Source: Victivallales bacterium (GTDB lineage: Bacteria; Verrucomicrobiota; Lentisphaeria; Oligosphaerales; Lenti-02). Taken from it: DNA of 12,473 bases. This document shows positions 7,080 through 12,473 of the stretch, one piece after another. A program made the position numbers and the translations under genes. Each line of letters opens with the position of its first letter. The first letter of the stretch is position 1. The DNA is taken from positions 1 to 12,473 of the forward strand of contig JABGQJ010000167.1 of NCBI GenBank assembly GCA_018648945.1, written 5' to 3'. A model generated the notes under the pieces. It ran no database searches. It was given only the letters and a program-made list of their open reading frames with translations, and was not told where the DNA came from.

Positions 7080-9298
7080 TCGATGCGCATCAACTCCGCA
7101 AGCAGATTGGTCAGAAGACGCGAGCCGGCCTGCAGGTCGTAGCCGACCACTTCGTCCTCCAGATCCCCCTCGTACGCGCAGCAGAAGTCCACCGGCGAAT
7201 AGAGCACCACCCAGCGTCCCTCCCGCCGCACGCCCAACAACGGTCCCCAGCGCCTCGGGTATTTGCGCACGAATGCGTCGTTCCCCTGCGGTCTTTGCCC
7301 GCGCAGATCGAACGGTTTCTGCCAGATGGCATCGCCCGGCGGGATCTCCTCCAGCCGATCATTGGGCAAGGTCTGCGCCACCAGCGCCCGGAATCCGCGG
7401 TCGAACTCTGGGCTGGAACAACAGGAGGACACCACCAGGGCGCCGCCGCTCTGCAGATACATGCGCAGGTTGGCCACCTCGGCGGGTCGCAGGTCGGGGT
7501 TGTTGTGTCCGTTGGCGAAGAGCACCGGCACGGAAAACAGCACCGTCGTGGCTGGATCGACGGGAATCTCGCCATCGAAGTCGGGCACGGACTTCTGTTC
7601 GCTCAGGACGCGGGTCGCACTCTCGAAGAAATGCGGGTCGGCCTGCCAATCCCCCCGGTGCTTGAGCCGGCCGAGGGGGCAGCGGAACTGCGCGGCCCCG
7701 CCTTCCCGCCGCAGGGCCATTTCCGGCGCGGTCAGCGCCACCATGGGCAGTTCCGCCCGCTCCAGAGCGACCTCGTTCAGCTTCCCCTTCGGCTGCTTGA
7801 CCCGGAGCGCGTAGGCCAGCAGGTTATCCGCGACTTTCCGGGCAGTGCGGAGGCGTCTCTCGGTGCCTGGATCCCCGTTCAGAGCGCACCCGATATCCCG
7901 ATCCAGTAGGAAGACACGCTTGCGCCGACACCCCCCCAAGCGCAGTTGGTAGACGCCGATCTGCTTGCCCGTGAGCTGGTGTTTCACGGTGTAGACCTCG
8001 TGGCTTACGGGCAGACGCACGAAGCGCCCGGGAAGCCCCGGGTACAGGCGCGCGCACAGTTCCTTGGCGAAGCTCTTGGCGAACTCCTTGCGATTGCAGC
8101 AAGGCTCGGCAACCAACGTCCCACCATCCTTCAGGAAGGCCCGCACGAACTCCGCTTCCTGGAGACGCAAGCGGAACCGCTTGTGCCCGCTGGCATAGAG
8201 CAGGCTGGCCTTGGCGGCTGGGGAGTCCAGGGTCCGCAGCTCGGCGACCACCCAGTCGAACGGACGGTCCAGCGTGACGGAACTGTGCCGCAGCCAGTTG
8301 CGCACGTCGTGGTGGTCGTTGTTCCAGTCGCCGTTCCACTTCCACTTGGCAACCGCCACCGGGGTGGCCGCCTTGGCCAGGAAGAGCAAGGCAAAGGCAT
8401 GGTTCGGCGTCGCGCCTGGTCGGCGCGCGACCTCCACCATGTCGGCGGCGCCGGCCCGGTACCAGTCGAGCCTCCCAATGGTCTTGAGATCCAGGAAAAT
8501 GGCCACCCGTTCCAGCGCGTACCAGGTATAATGTCCCCAATGCTGACGCCCCAATCCGTCGCGCTTCAGTTGCTTGCCAATGTACTCCAGGCCCTTCTGC
8601 AGATCGCGGTTGTACTCGTAGCGACCGCAGGACTGGCCTGGTCTCTCCAGCGCGACCCCCAGCAGATTGAGGCTTGCCACCCCCGCGCAACCCATGCTCA
8701 GCCTGGATGGACTCCGTGCCGTGTAGCCCCAACCGCCGTCTCCGTTCTGCGAGTCGAGCCATAGATCGAGCGTCTTGTTGCGCACCTTGTCGGGGACATC
8801 CATCCCCAGTCGTTGCGCCGCCCCCAAGCCGAGCACCGCGAACTGGGTGTTCGAGAAATCATAGCCGTGGGATTTGGCCTTGTAGCTCCAGCCGCCATGA
8901 TTCCCCTGGATGGCGCAGAGAAAGTCCAGCGCCTTCTGCAGGCGCGGTCGCACCCTTGCCTTGCCACCCCATGGCTCCAAGGCACAGAGCAGCAATCCCT
9001 CGCCGTAGGTCGTCCGGGGCTTGCTATCCAGCAAGTACTCCACCCCGGCCAGCAAGGGATCGTCCCGAATCGACATCCCCGATTGACGCAAGGCGAGGAC
9101 CATGAGCGCCGTCATCCCCACCGGGTAGCCGGGGTACTCCCAACTGCCGTCCGCGTTCTGCCCCTTCACGATCGAGCGGGACAGAGCGGCGATGGCAGCA
9201 CGCACGTCCTCATCCCGCACGCTGGCGCCATGGCACGCCCGGACCACCGCGAGGATGGTTCCAACAAGCATGAGCCAACGGGCAAACAAACAACGCAC
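7076..9298 (-). CDS. Exported prenyltransferase/squalene-cyclase-repeat protein with two DUF4159 domains
   Basis: The protein has 740 residues and starts with GTG at 9298, nine bases after AAGGAG. A signal peptide is visible at residues 1-25 (basic start, hydrophobic core, ...A-C-H-G-A), so the protein should be periplasmic. Residues about 30-310 hold alpha/alpha-barrel repeats with three Q-x3-G-x-W motifs: Q47-W53, Q131-W137 and Q184-W190. A later part reads H-Y-T-W-Y-A-L-E-R and R-L-D-W-Y, as in cyclase-repeat/DUF4159 proteins. No cyclase D-x-D-D acid motif is seen, so this is a repeat scaffold, not a likely terpene cyclase. Residues about 312-500 and 535-738 are two DUF4159 domains, from the amidotransferase/ThuA-like superfamily. 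They share G-D-W (323, 549), G-H (371, 597), C-C (400, 626), and a later C-A. Their catalytic role is unknown. The gene sits between the MoxR and DUF58 genes, so its product probably serves the same complex from the outside. Confidence 0.92.
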   Translation of the reverse strand: MRCLFARWLMLVGTILAVVRACHGASVRDEDVRAAIAALSRSIVKGQNADGSWEYPGYPVGMTALMVLALRQSGMSIRDDPLLAGVEYLLDSKPRTTYGEGLLLCALEPWGGKARVRPRLQKALDFLCAIQGNHGGWSYKAKSHGYDFSNTQFAVLGLGAAQRLGMDVPDKVRNKTLDLWLDSQNGDGGWGYTARSPSRLSMGCAGVASLNLLGVALERPGQSCGRYEYNRDLQKGLEYIGKQLKRDGLGRQHWGHYTWYALERVAIFLDLKTIGRLDWYRAGAADMVEVARRPGATPNHAFALLFLAKAATPVAVAKWKWNGDWNNDHHDVRNWLRHSSVTLDRPFDWVVAELRTLDSPAAKASLLYASGHKRFRLRLQEAEFVRAFLKDGGTLVAEPCCNRKEFAKSFAKELCARLYPGLPGRFVRLPVSHEVYTVKHQLTGKQIGVYQLRLGGCRRKRVFLLDRDIGCALNGDPGTERRLRTARKVADNLLAYALRVKQPKGKLNEVALERAELPMVALTAPEMALRREGGAAQFRCPLGRLKHRGDWQADPHFFESATRVLSEQKSVPDFDGEIPVDPATTVLFSVPVLFANGHNNPDLRPAEVANLRMYLQSGGALVVSSCCSSPEFDRGFRALVAQTLPNDRLEEIPPGDAIWQKPFDLRGQRPQGNDAFVRKYPRRWGPLLGVRREGRWVVLYSPVDFCCAYEGDLEDEVVGYDLQAGSRLLTNLLAELMRIE

Positions 9299-9307
9299 AG
9301 AACCTGT

Positions 9308-9311
9308 CTCC

Positions 9312-9313
<2 letters not shown>
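9308..9313 (-). promoter_or_regulatory. Ribosome binding site overlapping the upstream stop codon
   Basis: AAGGAG on the minus strand, nine bases before the GTG at 9298. Its first two bases are the last two bases of the TAA stop of the MoxR gene. This supports the 9298 start over a later ATG at codon 10. Confidence 0.75.
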
Positions 9314-10658
<1,345 letters not shown>

Positions 10659-10666
10659 GGCATCGG

Positions 10667-10671
10667 CTCCT
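10667..10671 (-). promoter_or_regulatory. Ribosome binding site deciding the 10658 start
   Basis: AGGAG on the minus strand, 8 bases before the ATG at 10658 and overlapping the TAG stop of the preceding gene. Together with the FHA domain beginning right after this ATG, it fixes the start of the FHA-MoxR gene. Confidence 0.75.
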
Positions 10672-12187
10672 ATCGGTTGCTGCCCCTCCTGGGGGCCAGA
10701 CCTCGGTTCAGCGCGTAGGCGCGAGCCCCGTCCTGGGCGGCTCGTCGGGCCTTGGAGTCCGTGATTCGCGCGACATGCTTCAGCATGCACGCATGCACCT
10801 TCTGTGGAGAAATGTCCTCGATCTGCTTGTCCCCGCCCTGCAGATGGGCCAACTGCCCGGCGGTAAGCGAGGCATGCCCACGCCAGAACAGAGGGGTGTC
10901 ACGCACCTTCAAGGACCGCATCACCCGATACCACGGGAAGGACTTGACGGCGAGCTGCGTCCGCTCCATTCCCAACCCTTTGCGCAAGCGCGCGATCACA
11001 TCCGGTCGCGAATCGCGGAGCAACACGGCAACCGCGTCGCCCGCGGCCTCGTCCGCCGACGGATAGTCGAGGGCGCGCAACGCCTGCCGCCAGGCATCCG
11101 CAGCAAACACCAGGCTGGCCAACGCCGCAGTCTCCCTGGCATCGACATCACCAGGCCAGACTGCGCCAAGCAGCTTCTCGCTCACCAGCAATTCCCGCAC
11201 GCCTCGCTGAGCCAGGAGCAGGGCGGCCGCCTCCCGTTGCCAGGAGCAGCGCAGCACGGCAGGCAGGAGGGCCAGCGCCCCACGCCGGTCTGCCGCCGAA
11301 TCCGGACTGGGGAGGTACAGCCGCCAGCGCTTGCCGTCCGCCGTCACCCGTGCCAGCCACGTCTCCACGGCCGGGGACCGCCGCGCGGCTTCTCGCAAGG
11401 CCCCCACCCGCTCCCCCAACGCAGGCAGCAGAATCCGGGCGCGAAGGTGCGTCGTCAGGCTCGCCTTCAAGTCGTCCCAGGCCAGGCGAACCGGCTCCTT
11501 CCCAAGCAGCGGCACCGCGCCGGGGAAGGGCCCGAGGAAACGGGTGACCAACATGCGACGGTACGCCTCCGGGCAGTCGTCGATCACCGTCGCGAACCCA
11601 CCCCGGGCATGCATGGCAAGCAGCGTGGCCCGGGCGCCGCCCGTGTTCTCCGGGAGCGTCACCACACGATTGCGCCCCGCCTTGCAGCTCGCCAACAGCG
11701 CCACCAATTCCTGGCGCGTTGCGGGCGACAGCGTCTTGTCCTCGGCCAGGCACTCCCGCACCGCCGTTGCCACCGCCCCATGCCACGCATCCACAAACCG
11801 CCGGTTCAGCCCCACCAACGCCTCTTCATACGCCTTCCCGCCCGGCTCCATCCGCGCCAGCAGGCGCATGGCCGCCTGTCGATCCCCCCGCGCCAGGAGA
11901 AACTCCACCGCCGCGCCAAGGCGCTCCGGCGTATCCCAGGGAGAGGGGGGTAAGGGCCCCGTCGCATCTTCCTCACCCACCTCTGCCGCGGGTGCCTGAG
12001 CAGGGGCGGACGCCGATTCGATGGGGCTTGGCTCAGGCAGAGAGAATGTGCCCTTGGCTCCCCGGCCACCTTGGAGAAGCACGAACCCGAACACCAACAC
12101 AGGCACAAGCACCAGCACGCCAGCGATGACCAACCACCAGCGTAGCGAAATCGACTGCTTCGTTCCGTGCCGGGGGAACAGAGACAC
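10670..12187 (-). CDS. Single-pass membrane protein of unknown family, first gene of the operon
   Basis: No family is recognised. Read from GTG at 12187 it has 505 residues. A short basic N-terminus (R6, H7, K10, R16) precedes one strong membrane helix (about 17-38), then a Gly/Pro/Ala/Ser-rich linker (about 40-83). A long, mostly helical domain of about 420 residues follows, rich in Leu, Ala and Arg, which should be periplasmic by the positive-inside rule. No catalytic motif, lipobox or VWA signature is seen. The start is uncertain: the frame is open to an ATG at 12358. The added Pro/Cys-rich 57 residues look non-coding and would overlap the end of the upstream gene, so the GTG, preceded by a weak GGGTGG, is preferred. 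It ends 11 bases before the FHA-MoxR gene and should be co-transcribed. It may be a structural partner of the complex. Confidence 0.75.
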   Translation of the reverse strand: MSLFPRHGTKQSISLRWWLVIAGVLVLVPVLVFGFVLLQGGRGAKGTFSLPEPSPIESASAPAQAPAAEVGEEDATGPLPPSPWDTPERLGAAVEFLLARGDRQAAMRLLARMEPGGKAYEEALVGLNRRFVDAWHGAVATAVRECLAEDKTLSPATRQELVALLASCKAGRNRVVTLPENTGGARATLLAMHARGGFATVIDDCPEAYRRMLVTRFLGPFPGAVPLLGKEPVRLAWDDLKASLTTHLRARILLPALGERVGALREAARRSPAVETWLARVTADGKRWRLYLPSPDSAADRRGALALLPAVLRCSWQREAAALLLAQRGVRELLVSEKLLGAVWPGDVDARETAALASLVFAADAWRQALRALDYPSADEAAGDAVAVLLRDSRPDVIARLRKGLGMERTQLAVKSFPWYRVMRSLKVRDTPLFWRGHASLTAGQLAHLQGGDKQIEDISPQKVHACMLKHVARITDSKARRAAQDGARAYALNRGLAPRRGSNR

Positions 12188-12231
12188 GATCCAGCCACCC
12201 CACAGAGAGTTCAGTGTCCAACGACCTACAA

Positions 12232-12260
12232 ACGCTACTCGCGGTCCCCGACAAATGCAA
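12232..12260 (-). promoter_or_regulatory. Possible sigma70-like promoter for the operon
   Basis: On the minus strand TTGCAT (12260-12255) and TAGCGT (12237-12232) are separated by 17 bases and lie just upstream of the GTG at 12187. Each box matches three bases of the consensus that matter most (TTG; T-A-...-T). This would give a leader of about 35-40 bases. It is the best candidate in the only sizeable intergenic gap (12188-12303), but such matches arise by chance. No convincing terminator was found in the same gap. Confidence 0.25.
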
Positions 12261-12303
12261 CACACGACCCGCCACAGCACCGCCTTGCCCACGGGGGGCC
12301 CGG

Positions 12304-12473
12304 TCAGCGGTGGAGACGGATGATGCAGTAGGTCCAGGGGCGGACCGCCAGACGGCAACGCCAGCGACCGTTCTGCTGAGTCGCGGGGATCGGAGCGCCA
12401 GTGAGGGCGTCTTCAGCTTGCCAGACTCCCTTAGCGAGGGGGGGTGCCACCAACCCGAATAGGGAAGCCCTCC
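12304..12473 (-). CDS. C-terminal end of an upstream protein (partial, 5' end outside window)
   Basis: The frame enters at the right edge and runs 55 codons to a TGA at 12306-12304. It has no start in the window. The sequence looks like a real protein: a Pro/Val stretch, then V-W-Q-A-E-D-A-L-T-G-A-P-I-P, N-G-R-W-R-C-R-L and a last strand W-T-Y-C-I-I-R-L-H-R. This alternation of short strands, with a D-x-L-T-G turn followed by a final hydrophobic strand, is like the small C-terminal beta-sandwich domain of many glycoside hydrolases, but that is only a resemblance. Its stop is 116 bases before the operon's first start, so it is probably a separate transcription unit, though read-through is possible. 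Confidence 0.6.
   Translation of the reverse strand, partial: RASLFGLVAPPLAKGVWQAEDALTGAPIPATQQNGRWRCRLAVRPWTYCIIRLHR

Noticed and set aside
5175..7142. Plus-strand 655-codon frame
   Set aside because: It lies opposite the DUF58 and BatA-type genes, both with clear motifs, and is rich in Pro, Arg, His and Gln, as expected of an antisense frame in GC-rich DNA.
10774..10787. Short perfect inverted repeat (six-base arms, two-base loop) and nearby GCATGC copies
   Set aside because: It lies inside the coding sequence of the first operon gene, encodes ordinary His/Ala/Cys/Met residues, and has no terminator-like T tract or second operator copy at a fixed distance.
10659..10790. N-terminal extension of the FHA-MoxR protein
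   Set aside because: The added 44 residues are Arg/Gly/Pro-rich, overlap the end of the preceding gene, and the ATG at 10658 has a well-placed ribosome binding site directly before the FHA domain.
12285..12303. GC-rich possible hairpin after the upstream gene's stop
   Set aside because: The stem is only about four base pairs, the loop is poorly defined and no T-run follows, so a terminator call is not supported.

Overview
The window is a GC-rich stretch (about 65% by eye) in which every supported gene lies on the minus strand, so the locus reads from right to left. It is dominated by one tightly packed run of seven genes, a MoxR ATPase / DUF58 / von Willebrand A (VWA) operon. The order and content (MoxR, squalene-cyclase-like protein with DUF4159, DUF58, BatA-type protein, VWA protein with an amidotransferase-like domain, large membrane protein with a low-complexity tail) resemble operons known from Planctomycetota, Verrucomicrobiota, Lentisphaerota and relatives. 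A PVC-type or similar Gram-negative bacterium is therefore inferred; no rRNA or marker gene is present to settle it.

Layout in transcription order: 12473-12304 is the last 55 codons of an unrelated upstream gene. 12303-12188 is the only intergenic gap of note, with a weak promoter candidate. 12187-10670 is a one-pass membrane protein of unknown family. 10658-9312 is a MoxR-type AAA+ ATPase fused to an N-terminal FHA domain. 9298-7076 is an exported protein with prenyltransferase/squalene-cyclase-like repeats followed by two DUF4159 domains. 7079-6153 is a DUF58 protein. 6156-4165 is a BatA-type membrane protein with a degenerate VWA metal site. 4172-2151 is a membrane VWA protein with an amidotransferase-like domain and an intact metal site. 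2147 to beyond base 1 is a DUF4175-like membrane protein whose end is a very long Gly-Glu/Gly-Gln repeat that runs off the window.

The seven genes are separated by 11, 13, -4, -4, -8 and 3 bases, so they are almost certainly co-transcribed and partly translationally coupled. As a working model (inference), the cytoplasmic FHA-MoxR ATPase and the DUF58 protein act on the inner face of the membrane, while the BatA, VWA and DUF4175-like proteins form a membrane assembly with large periplasmic parts. The exported DUF4159 protein and the one-pass protein would be periplasmic partners. MoxR-VWA pairs elsewhere act as chaperone-like assembly or metal-insertion machines, but the client here cannot be read from the sequence. 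The most unusual points are the FHA-MoxR fusion, the tandem DUF4159 domains with matching motif spacing, the unknown first gene, and the roughly 128-residue GE/GQ repeat with a 36-bp higher-order period.
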